Shown here one piece after another: positions 26,323 through 33,136 of a stretch of DNA of 64,000 nt (positions are counted from its first letter, which is position 1; each line of letters starts with the position of its first letter). The notes beneath the pieces were generated by a model, which did no database searches, was not told the origin of the DNA, and was given only the letters and a program-made list of their open reading frames with translations. Both the position numbers and the translations under genes were made by a program. This DNA comes from Parahoeflea alexandrii (lineage in GTDB: Bacteria; Pseudomonadota; Alphaproteobacteria; Rhizobiales; Rhizobiaceae): assembly GCF_027214025.1 (NCBI RefSeq), contig NZ_JAPWHB010000001.1, positions 744,001 to 808,000 of the forward strand, written 5' to 3'.

Positions 26323-27249
26323 ATGCTGCTCAATCTCCTGTCGCTCGCCGCCGGGCTGGCGCTGCTGACATTTGGCGCCGACTACCTGGTGCGCGGCGCG
26401 ATTTCGCTCGCCAACAGGCTGGGCATGCCGCCGCTGCTGATCGGGCTGACGGTGGTCGGCTTCGGCACCTCCATGCCTGAACTTCTGGTGTCGCTGCAGG
26501 CGGCGCTCGGCGGTGCGCCGGCCATCGCCGTTGGCAACGTGGTCGGATCGAACATCGCCAACATCCTGCTCATCCTCGGCGCCGCGGCGGTCATCTCGCC
26601 GATTGCGGCGCGCATTCCCAATCTCGGGCGCGACATGACGGTCATGCTCGGCGCCGCCATCTTCATGCTGGGCATGGGGTATTGGGGCGTCGTCGGCTTC
26701 TGGCCCGGCCTGATCATGTTCGCGCTGCTTGCGGCCTATCTCGCCCGGGTTACCTATACCGACCGCCGCAGCCTGACCGAGGAAGAAGCGGAGCTGGTGA
26801 CCAGGCTCACCGGCTGGAAGGAAGCGCTCTTCATTGCCGGCGGGCTGGCCGGTCTCGTCTTCGGCGCAAACCTGCTGATCGATGCCGCAACGGCGATCGC
26901 CCGCGAGTTCGGCATCTCCGAGGCCGTGATCGGGCTGACCATCGTCGCCGTGGGAACCAGCCTGCCGGAACTTGCAACCTCCGTCGTCGCCGCCTTCCGC
27001 CGTCACGCGGAAATCGCGCTCGGCAACGTCGTCGGCTCCAACATCTTCAACATTCTGGGCATTCTCGGCATAACCGCCATGGTGGTTCCGGTGCCGGTCG
27101 AGGATTCGATTGCCGCCTTCGACATCCCCTTCATGCTCGCCGTGTCGGTCGCGCTGATCGCGCTGATCCTGATCAGCGGACGCATCGGCCGTGGCGCGGG
27201 CACCGTGATGCTTGCGGTCTACACGGGCTATGTCGCCTGGCTGTTCTGA
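26323..27249 (+). CDS. Calcium/sodium antiporter (CaCA family, YrbG-like)
   Basis: 308 residues, about ten TM helices in two inverted halves. The alpha-repeats are VVGFGTSMPELLVSL with GNVVGSNIANILLILG in the first half and VAVGTSLPELATSV with GNVVGSNIFNILGILG in the second. The Glu in each SMPELL/SLPELA motif binds the cation. It exchanges sodium or protons for calcium across the inner membrane. An AAGGA site lies before the ATG. Confidence 0.92.
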   Translation: MLLNLLSLAAGLALLTFGADYLVRGAISLANRLGMPPLLIGLTVVGFGTSMPELLVSLQAALGGAPAIAVGNVVGSNIANILLILGAAAVISPIAARIPNLGRDMTVMLGAAIFMLGMGYWGVVGFWPGLIMFALLAAYLARVTYTDRRSLTEEEAELVTRLTGWKEALFIAGGLAGLVFGANLLIDAATAIAREFGISEAVIGLTIVAVGTSLPELATSVVAAFRRHAEIALGNVVGSNIFNILGILGITAMVVPVPVEDSIAAFDIPFMLAVSVALIALILISGRIGRGAGTVMLAVYTGYVAWLF

Positions 27250-27354
27250 GCCCGCTCAACCTGCATCGAGTCACTTGTTTCGACGGGGGTGGGTTGCGCA
27301 CCGCAATGCCCCCGGTATTGTGCGCGCAACTTACCAGCCAAGGGATACGACGGC

Positions 27355-28398
27355 ATGAAAATGAAGCGGCTCGGACGCACGGACATGATGGTCAGCGAGA
27401 TCTGTCTCGGCACCATGACCTGGGGCGAACAGAACAACGAGGCGGAAGCCCATGAGCAGATGGATTACGCCCTCGCCCAGGGCGTCAACTTCTTCGACAC
27501 TGCGGAGATGTACCCGACCCAGCCGACGCGGGCCGAAACACAGGGCCGTACAGAGGAGTATATCGGCAGCTGGTTCCGGGCCTCGGGCAAGCGCGACGAG
27601 GTGATTCTCGCAACCAAGATGGGCGGCAGCGGCGTGAGCTGGATTCGCGACGGACAGGGCTTCACCCGGGACTCGGTGATGCAGGCGGTCGAAGCAAGCC
27701 TCAAACGCCTCGGCGTCGATCACATCGATCTCTACCAGCTGCACTGGCCCAACCGCGGTTCCTACCATTTCCGCAAGCACTGGGCGTTCGATGCCTCGAC
27801 GCAGGACAAGACCAGAACCGTCGACGACATTCACCAGACGCTTGAAGGCCTGGGCGACGCGGTCAAGGCGGGCAAGATCCGCGCCATCGGGCTTTCCAAC
27901 GAAAGCGCCTGGGGCACCATGCAATTTGTCCGGCTGGCGGAGGAGCACGGCCTGCCCCGCGTCGCCTCGATCCAGAACGAGTACAATCTGATCTGCCGCC
28001 TGTTCGACACGGATCTGGCGGAAGTGGCGCATCACGAGGACGTCGGCCTTCTGGCATTCTCTCCGCTGGCGACCGGCATTCTCACCGGCAAATACCAGGG
28101 CGGCGTCATTCCCGAAGGATCGCGCCGCGCGCGGGTTGAAAATCTCGGCGGCCGCTGGGGGCCGGAGGCGGAAGCCGCGGCACAGGCCTATCTTGATGTC
28201 GCCCAAAAGCACGGGCTCGATCCGTCACAGATGGCGATCGCCTTCTGCATGACGCGGCCGTTCATGACCTCGACGATCATCGGCGCAACGACGATGGACC
28301 AGCTCAAGACCGCCATCGGCGCCAGGGACGTCACATTGTCGGATGCGGTTCTCGCGGACATCGCCACCGCCCGTCGCGCCCACCCGCTGCCCATCTGA
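27355..28398 (+). CDS. Aldo/keto reductase (Tas/YajO-like)
   Basis: 347 residues. The catalytic tetrad is visible in FFDTAEMYPTQP (Asp, Tyr), ILATKMGG (Lys) and YQLHWPNRG (His). The C-terminal NADPH site is TSTIIGATTMDQLKTAI. The wording MKMKRLGRTDMMVSEICLGTMTWGEQN matches the Tas group of NADPH-dependent reductases; the physiological substrate is unknown. Start 27355 follows AGGGAT. It is followed by a 10-bp hairpin. Confidence 0.9.
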   Translation: MKMKRLGRTDMMVSEICLGTMTWGEQNNEAEAHEQMDYALAQGVNFFDTAEMYPTQPTRAETQGRTEEYIGSWFRASGKRDEVILATKMGGSGVSWIRDGQGFTRDSVMQAVEASLKRLGVDHIDLYQLHWPNRGSYHFRKHWAFDASTQDKTRTVDDIHQTLEGLGDAVKAGKIRAIGLSNESAWGTMQFVRLAEEHGLPRVASIQNEYNLICRLFDTDLAEVAHHEDVGLLAFSPLATGILTGKYQGGVIPEGSRRARVENLGGRWGPEAEAAAQAYLDVAQKHGLDPSQMAIAFCMTRPFMTSTIIGATTMDQLKTAIGARDVTLSDAVLADIATARRAHPLPI

Positions 28399-28408
28399 CC
28401 GCATACGC

Positions 28409-28440
28409 GTGACGGAGCCGCCCGGGAGGTGCTCCGTCAC
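28409..28440. terminator. Hairpin between the aldo/keto reductase and the small lipoprotein gene
   Basis: A perfect 10-bp stem, GTGACGGAGC (28409-28418) with GCTCCGTCAC (28431-28440), lies between convergent genes. Neither side has a T run, so intrinsic termination is uncertain. Confidence 0.45.
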
Positions 28441-28481
28441 GCTCAGAGATGAAGCCGCTCTCCCCCTGCGGCGCCTACGGG

Positions 28482-28823
28482 CTACATCGCCCCACCATCG
28501 TGCATTGCCTCACCGGCCTTGTACCGTTTGCTGTTGAATTCCCGGATTGCCTTCTCACATTCCGCCGCCGAGGTGCCGCAATACACTTTCATACCCGGGC
28601 CTACGACGGTGTAGACCGCGAAGGTGTCGTTCGGGCTCTTCCGGTCGGGAGCCCTGTTCTCGGTGGTGCGCGAGAGTTCGAAAACCTTGTATGTCGTGCC
28701 GCTCACCTTGATCGGCGGCAACTGCTCGTATTCGGCGCCCCGCAATTCGCTCCAGTTTTCGATCCGGGCACAGCCATGCGCCAGTCCTGTCATCAACAAA
28801 AGCAAACCGAGTTTTTTGATCAT
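28482..28823 (-). CDS. Small exported (possible lipo-) protein, unknown function
   Basis: 113 residues. The N-terminus MIKKLGLLLLMTGLAHGC is a short signal sequence ending in GC; it resembles a lipobox but has His at -2, so lipidation is only possible. The mature part has two further cysteines (KVYCGTSAAEC), no repeats and no domain I know. It lies downstream of module copy 1 (palindrome centre about 68 bases before the ATG), whose similarity to copy 2 includes the start codon itself. That suggests control in common with the exported protein at 29199-29687. Confidence 0.6.
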   Translation of the reverse strand: MIKKLGLLLLMTGLAHGCARIENWSELRGAEYEQLPPIKVSGTTYKVFELSRTTENRAPDRKSPNDTFAVYTVVGPGMKVYCGTSAAECEKAIREFNSKRYKAGEAMHDGGAM

Positions 28824-28930
28824 GTCTTCATTGCCTCTGGTTGTTGGGACAGCCGATACTGGTCCACCCGCGCCGGCGCGTAATCATCAGATGTGATGAG
28901 GAGGCCAGGTATCAGGCAGTGCCTTTTCAG
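28821..28930 (-). repeat. Promoter-like repeat module, copy 1
   Basis: About 110 bp closely matching 29763-29872 (copy 2). The core from 28857 to 28918 is almost identical, including GCGCCGGCGCG and the near-palindrome CTCATCACATCTGATGAT on the minus strand (28883-28900). Similarity runs through AGAGGCA to the ATGATC at the start of the downstream gene. A possible -10 (TATCGG) lies about 45 bases from the palindrome centre. The distal end (28910-28930) overlaps the transposase remnant. Confidence 0.75.
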
Positions 28931-29143
28931 CTTCATGCGCTGGCCTACAACCTTGCCAACTTCCTGCGCGCGCCGGCAACGCCCGAAGCCATCGAGCGGT
29001 GGTCGCCAGCCAGTCTCCGGGAACGGCTGATCAAGACCGGCATCCGGCCTGTGCGACACGCCCGCTACGCCGTCTTCCAGATGACCTAGGCGGCGCTGCC
29101 GCGGCAAGTGTTCGCCGGCATCCTTGTAATGCTGGCTAGACGG
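28910..29143 (+). pseudogene. IS1380-family transposase C-terminal remnant
   Basis: The frame reads FQLHALAYNLANFLRAPATP, then SLRERLIKTGIRPVRHARYA and VFQMT, a stop at 29087-29089, and after it ALPRQVFAGILVMLARR in the same frame. I recognise these segments from IS1380 transposase C-termini (LHALAYNLANF, SLREKLIKIG, GRYVAFQMAEVA-PRQ-FADIL). The 5' three quarters are missing, and the glutamate after QMA is replaced by TAG. No terminal inverted repeat was found. It is dead, and abuts or overlaps repeat copy 1. Confidence 0.75.
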
Positions 29144-29174
29144 AAAAGCCCGGACAGTGCTGCCCGGGCTTTTT
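29144..29174 (-). terminator. Bidirectional rho-independent terminator
   Basis: A stem AAAAGCCCGG (29144-29153) with CCGGGCTTTT (29164-29173) has A and T tracts on both sides. It lies 25 bases after the stop of the minus-strand coiled-coil gene, which it should terminate. Confidence 0.8.
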
Positions 29175-29198
29175 CTGTCCGTCCTGACATCCGTCGCG

Positions 29199-29687
29199 TC
29201 AGTTGAGGATGAAGATGCCGCGCACCGGGTGCTTGATGCCCAACTTCTTTTCCATAGTGCGGATCGTGCGCTTGTAGTGCTTGATGTTGCGCTCGACCGA
29301 CTTGATCTCGGCCAGATGCTTGCGAACGTCGGAATTCGTCTTCCAAACCTTCGTCTTGCGCTCCCTTTCGAGCCTTTTAAGTTCTTTTTCGAGGTGCGCC
29401 ACGTTCTTCTTGGCATCGTTCAGGCGCTTCTTGTCTTTGGCCGTCTGCTTCGCCTTTTTGGCCTCGGCCTCGGCTTTCGCCTTTGCTTCTTTCTTCGCAG
29501 CCTGCTCGGCCCGCCGTTCCGCGGCGCGCTGTTTGAAGGTCTTCTTCGCCTTTTTCTTCGCAGCCGGCCGGTTTTCGTTCAGCGATGGGCCGCCGCCTTC
29601 ATTCGCCATCGTTGGGGCGGCAAACTGAATGCCGGCAACGGCGATGGCAAAAGCGAGAGCAGTTTGTGTAATTCGCTTGGCTATCAT
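29199..29687 (-). CDS. Exported Lys/Ala-rich coiled-coil protein, unknown function
   Basis: 162 residues from the ATG at 29687, which has AAGGGG before it. A signal peptide (ITQTALAFAIAVAGIQFAAP, cleavage near TMA-NE) is followed by a very basic heptad-rich region, about residues 45-145, of Lys, Ala, Glu and Arg. The end is a short LGIKHPVRGIFILN. The mature protein is likely a periplasmic coiled coil. The frame is open to an ATG at 29765, which lies in the repeat module at the same place as the start codon of the gene at 28482-28823; starting there would put 26 residues before the signal peptide, so 29687 is preferred. Confidence 0.65.
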   Translation of the reverse strand: MIAKRITQTALAFAIAVAGIQFAAPTMANEGGGPSLNENRPAAKKKAKKTFKQRAAERRAEQAAKKEAKAKAEAEAKKAKQTAKDKKRLNDAKKNVAHLEKELKRLERERKTKVWKTNSDVRKHLAEIKSVERNIKHYKRTIRTMEKKLGIKHPVRGIFILN

Positions 29688-29762
29688 GGAATGTCCCCTT
29701 CTTCGTTGCTTTGTGGGTCCTGAGGACCGTTGCGATCCTTTCATTGGGTCGTCCGGGCTGAT

Positions 29763-29872
29763 CATCTCATCCCTGCCTCTTGTCGTTGCGATACCAGATA
29801 CTGGTCCACCCGCGCCGGCGCGTAATCATCAGATGTGATGAGGAGGCCGGGTATCAGGCATTGCCTTTCCGG
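29763..29872 (-). repeat. Promoter-like repeat module, copy 2
   Basis: Second copy of the ~110-bp module of 28821-28930. It carries the same near-palindrome (29824-29841), GCGCCGGCGCG, the possible -10 region TATCTG and the ATGATC end. In this copy the ATG at 29765 heads an open frame continuous with the coiled-coil protein, but a better start lies 78 bases further on. Confidence 0.75.
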
Positions 29873-29909
29873 CGGGCCCTCGCCTTCGCCGGTCGCTGCC
29901 GGAACGCCG

Positions 29910-30515
29910 CTACCAGTACGAGGGAGTTTCGCTGTGCCTGTTCACAATGTCCTCGAGGAGCCGGATAAGAGACCCCCGGGCGGCGTTCTCGTCCTGCATC
30001 GTATAAAACTGCTGGACGAGCGGATCGCTGCTCTTCTGGCCGCGAACAAGGTTTCCGGGTGGATTCACGAGCCGCTGCTCTGCTCGTAAGGATCGATAGA
30101 GTCTCTCGATCAAGTGCCGCTTCTTGATGTGCGTGCGAGCATGGGTTTCGAGCAATCCTGTTGCTATCTTCAGTCTTGCCGCATCGCTCGTCGCATTTTC
30201 CAGCCTGTCAATCAGCCGGGCGGTCGAAACCGGTCTGTCGATAATGGCCGCAATAACGCGACGCGTGTTGTATTCGCCCATCACCCCCTGAATCTTCAAC
30301 CGGTAGGAATCGTGGGACAGATCCCGCAAGGCCGTCTTGCTCATGCGCATGAGAGACTGGATGGAAACAACCATCCGGCTCGGGCGTTCCCCGCCAGAAC
30401 CTGAATGTCCATTGTTGGCCAAGGCGGGCCAGGAGGCGGCAAGCATCGCAAAGCTCACCAGGATCACGGCAAGGATCATTGGCCGCTCCCCTGTTCTCTC
30501 TGATAAGTTCGTCAT
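29910..30515 (-). CDS. Exported protein, unknown function
   Basis: 201 residues. After a polar 13-residue start comes a signal-type stretch MILAVILVSFAMLAASWPALA, with likely cleavage before NNGHSG. The mature part is mostly alpha-helical and charged (LMRMSKTALRDLSHDSYRL, LIDRLENATSDAARLKIATG, LIERLYRSLRAEQRL) without recognisable motif and without cysteine. GGGAG lies 9 bases before the ATG at 30515. The palindrome at 30607-30624 is about 100 bases upstream. It sits between the coiled-coil gene and the LuxR-type gene, all on the minus strand. Confidence 0.6.
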   Translation of the reverse strand: MTNLSERTGERPMILAVILVSFAMLAASWPALANNGHSGSGGERPSRMVVSIQSLMRMSKTALRDLSHDSYRLKIQGVMGEYNTRRVIAAIIDRPVSTARLIDRLENATSDAARLKIATGLLETHARTHIKKRHLIERLYRSLRAEQRLVNPPGNLVRGQKSSDPLVQQFYTMQDENAARGSLIRLLEDIVNRHSETPSYW

Positions 30516-30606
30516 CTCTTTTCTCCCGTGAGGTCACGTTGGAACCGGAGAGTGGCGGTGGACTGGCCCCCTCACAGGAATGATGTGGCGAAGAAATCAG
30601 GAGGTA

Positions 30607-30624
30607 ATCATCACATGTGATGAT
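30607..30624. promoter_or_regulatory. Perfect 18-bp palindrome, third copy of the shared operator candidate
   Basis: ATCATCACATGTGATGAT is a perfect inverted repeat. On the minus strand it continues TAC, as in the two repeat modules (TGATGATTAC). Weaker similarity (AGGCAC, GTATCACGCTGGC) extends upstream of the palindrome to the other copies. It precedes the 201-residue exported protein gene and follows the LuxR-type gene. Confidence 0.6.
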
Positions 30625-30670
30625 CCGCGCCAGCGTGATACGGGGACCGGTGCCTCCCGTCCCCACCGGA

Positions 30671-31123
30671 TCAGGATTTGTGATGAGCCAGACGGATCAG
30701 ATCGAGTTGACCGCCGCTGCCGGTTTTCTCCAACAGCCGCCGCATATGGGTCCGAGCGGTATTGACGGAAATGCCCTCCCTTTCGGCATGGGCAACCACC
30801 GTGAGCCCCTCGATCAGGCTTTCGAGCAGCTTCTGCTCCGCCGGGGAGATGCCGTGCTTGCCTGAAAATGCCGCAAGATCCGGCTGCTTCTCCGCCATCA
30901 GCGAACCAAGGCGCTGCGACAAATCCAAAACAGCCTGGTCCGGAAGATGTTCAAATATCTGCTTCATGCGCGCCAGTTCGGAGGGATCGTAGTCGAGATC
31001 GAACATCCCGGTGTCACGGACCAACCCGGGAAGCGCCGCGCGTGCTTCAAGCATTTGTTCCTTGCCGACCGGCTGTTGTCCGCCCGGCAAGCCGCCTCTC
31101 GCGCCGGTCCGCTTTTCCCGCAT
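30671..31123 (-). CDS. LuxR-type helix-turn-helix protein without receiver domain
   Basis: 150 residues. The C-terminal half is a GerE/LuxR HTH: GISPAEQKLLESLIEGLTVV, then HAEREGISVNTARTHMRRLL and EKTGSGGQLDLIRLA. The N-terminal ~85 residues are helical (ELARMKQIFEHLPDQAVLDL) and have no phosphoacceptor receiver or autoinducer domain that I recognise. GGAG lies 11 bases before the ATG at 31123; M24 is an alternative start. It is divergent from the esterase-fold gene and next to three exported-protein genes with a shared palindrome, so it is the obvious candidate to bind it. Confidence 0.8.
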   Translation of the reverse strand: MREKRTGARGGLPGGQQPVGKEQMLEARAALPGLVRDTGMFDLDYDPSELARMKQIFEHLPDQAVLDLSQRLGSLMAEKQPDLAAFSGKHGISPAEQKLLESLIEGLTVVAHAEREGISVNTARTHMRRLLEKTGSGGQLDLIRLAHHKS

Positions 31124-31232
31124 GTGTATTCTCGCTCCAGAACCGCGGTTTTACAAACACTTCGCCACTAACTAGAGTGATCGAATAGGTTTGCAGTCGC
31201 ATTGATCAGATGAACATCCTGCGGGCGATAGA

Positions 31233-32318
31233 ATGTCACAAACTGGGATTAGCGCCAATTCCGATATTCTGAGCACTCTCACGGGCCCGCGCCTGGCGAT
31301 GCTGGAAGCCACGGATCTGGCCCGCCGCTATACGATCAAGACCGGCCTGTTCGGACGCGGTCTGGAACACCTGATCGCCCGGGCCGAGAACCGGATCATC
31401 GAGCGCATCCTGATTTCAAGGCTGAAATTCGCACTCAGGCAAGCCGGAAGCCTTGAAGCAGCCGAACTGCACATCTCCCAGATGCGGGGCGGCTATGAAA
31501 GCGGCGCACTTGAAACGCTACCAAGCTTCCTTCCGCGCGGTCTGACGGCAGGCAACCCGGACCTGCCGCGCAAGCCGAACGACAATCCATCTCATTCCAA
31601 GCACGCGGCCAGCAACAGGCCCATCATCCTCTATGTCGCCGGTGGCGGGTTCATCATGCCGCCGTCGCGGAAGCAGAAGACCATGGTCCAGCGGTTCTCC
31701 GAAGCCGTCAACTGCGAGATCCTGATGGTGGCGCACAGGCTTGCGCCGGAACATCCCTTTCCCGCAGCGCCGCTTGATTTTGCCGCCCGTTACCTCGATC
31801 TTCTCGAGCAAGGGTACAGGCCGGAAAACATATTTCTAGCAGCCGACACTGCAGGGGCCTCGATCGTGCTCGGCGCCCTGCAATTGCTTCTTGAAGACGG
31901 AACCGATCTGCCGGCCGGCATCATCCTGTTTTCGCCCTGGTGCGACCTGAGTCTCAGCGGCTGGTCCTACATCACCCGCTCGATGTCCTCGCAGTCTCCG
32001 TTCCGGATGGAGACTGCGGCGTTTTGCGCCCGGCTTTATCTGCGGGACGAACCGGTCACCTCGCCGCTCGCTTCGCCGGTTTTTGCCAGCCAGTCAGGAT
32101 GGCCACCGATCCTGATCCACACCAGCGAGAACGACCTGCATTTCGACGACGCAATCCGCATGGCCGAAAACGGCCAGAAGCACGGATGCGACGTCCGCAT
32201 CAACTATTGGGATTCCCCAAGGCATCACCTGGAGCGGCTGTCGTCAGAAGCAGCGGCGCAGTCGTTCCGCGAAGTCAATACCTTCATCAATCGCCACTGG
32301 CGGCCCGGAACCGCCTGA
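31233..32318 (+). CDS. Alpha/beta hydrolase (hormone-sensitive-lipase type) with altered catalytic residues
   Basis: 361 residues. After about 125 N-terminal residues the HSL-family fold begins: PIILYVAGGGFIMPPSRKQ corresponds to the HGGG oxyanion motif with Ala136 in place of His; VAHRLAPEHPFPAAPLDF matches YRLAPEHPFPAA; IFLAADTAGASIVLGAL is the nucleophile elbow GDSAGG with Thr206 where Ser should be. SPWCDLSLSG, the acidic ENDLHFDDA and the His in DSPRHHLERL follow. Ordinary esterase activity is therefore doubtful; it may be a binding protein or use Thr. No strong ribosome binding site precedes the ATG. Divergent from the LuxR-type gene. Confidence 0.75.
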   Translation: MSQTGISANSDILSTLTGPRLAMLEATDLARRYTIKTGLFGRGLEHLIARAENRIIERILISRLKFALRQAGSLEAAELHISQMRGGYESGALETLPSFLPRGLTAGNPDLPRKPNDNPSHSKHAASNRPIILYVAGGGFIMPPSRKQKTMVQRFSEAVNCEILMVAHRLAPEHPFPAAPLDFAARYLDLLEQGYRPENIFLAADTAGASIVLGALQLLLEDGTDLPAGIILFSPWCDLSLSGWSYITRSMSSQSPFRMETAAFCARLYLRDEPVTSPLASPVFASQSGWPPILIHTSENDLHFDDAIRMAENGQKHGCDVRINYWDSPRHHLERLSSEAAAQSFREVNTFINRHWRPGTA

Positions 32319-32351
32319 GCCCGCGTCGCGATCAAGCCAGGCGGAGCCGGC

Positions 32352-33038
32352 TCAAACGGCGGGGCCGGTTATCGGGCCCTCGAGGTGGCCGGTCTTGATG
32401 TAGATTGTCGCGGCATCCGGCGCCGACAAGGTGACCGCCATTCCTGCCGGGTAGCGGGCCCAGCCGCCTTTCGATAGCGTCTGCCGCTCGACCTGCAGCC
32501 TGCCGTCTAGAACATAGAGTTCCACGCCGCCGCTCTCTTCGGGCAAGCCTATGCTGCCGCCATCGGCAAAGCGCAGCAGGGCGACCTTCTCGGACCGGTA
32601 CCGGTGCAGTTGCAGCCGCTCGATGCCCTGCCCGACGGCCTGCCAGTCCGCCGTTGCCGTATCGATCACCACCGGCGCGGTATCGCCATCCTCAAATTGC
32701 CAGAGCTTGACCAGGATGACGCAACCGTCGCGGCTGCCCGGCGCATGACTTGTGCCGACCGGGTTGCGGACATAGGTGCCCGGACCATAATCGCCGTGCT
32801 GGTCGGAGAAGATGCCTTCGACGACCAAGAACTCCTCGCCGCCGGCGTGAACATGGCTCGGGAAGTCCGATCCCGGCGCATAGCGCACCAGGCTCGTCGC
32901 CCGCGCCACTTCGCCGCCGATGCGGTCGAGCGGCTTGCGGTCGACGCCGCCAGAGGGAGAAGGGATCCACTCCATGGCCGCGGTGTCGACCAGTTCGATC
33001 CTGGAGAAATCGTTCCGGATAGCGGTTGGCGTTGTCAT
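32352..33038 (-). CDS. ChrR-like double-cupin protein
   Basis: 228 residues. The first cupin has SDFPSHVHAGGEEFLVVEG and GTYVRNPVGTSHAPGS, the metal-type His/Glu pattern found in ChrR C-terminal domains; a second cupin-like half follows (LRFADGGSIGLPEESGGVEL, YVLDGRLQVERQ). ChrR proper is a zinc anti-sigma factor with an N-terminal helical domain; this protein lacks it and no sigma factor gene is adjacent, so an enzymatic or sensor cupin is more likely. The ATG at 33038 has GAGGGG upstream. Convergent with the esterase-fold gene. Confidence 0.8.
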   Translation of the reverse strand: MTTPTAIRNDFSRIELVDTAAMEWIPSPSGGVDRKPLDRIGGEVARATSLVRYAPGSDFPSHVHAGGEEFLVVEGIFSDQHGDYGPGTYVRNPVGTSHAPGSRDGCVILVKLWQFEDGDTAPVVIDTATADWQAVGQGIERLQLHRYRSEKVALLRFADGGSIGLPEESGGVELYVLDGRLQVERQTLSKGGWARYPAGMAVTLSAPDAATIYIKTGHLEGPITGPAV

Positions 33039-33136
33039 CGGAATCCCCTCATCGATCAATCCACAGGCCCGGCCAACACATGGGGCGGCCGCACAGGGCT
33101 GTCAATCGCCGGCGTCCGCTTTGCCGGTGACCGGTC

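Noticed and set aside
28841-28909. Upstream part of the open frame containing the IS1380 remnant (reading HPRRRVIIRCDEEA)
   Set aside because: This sequence is the repeat module, is also present at copy 2 without the transposase part, and does not look like IS1380 protein; I treat it as regulatory DNA.
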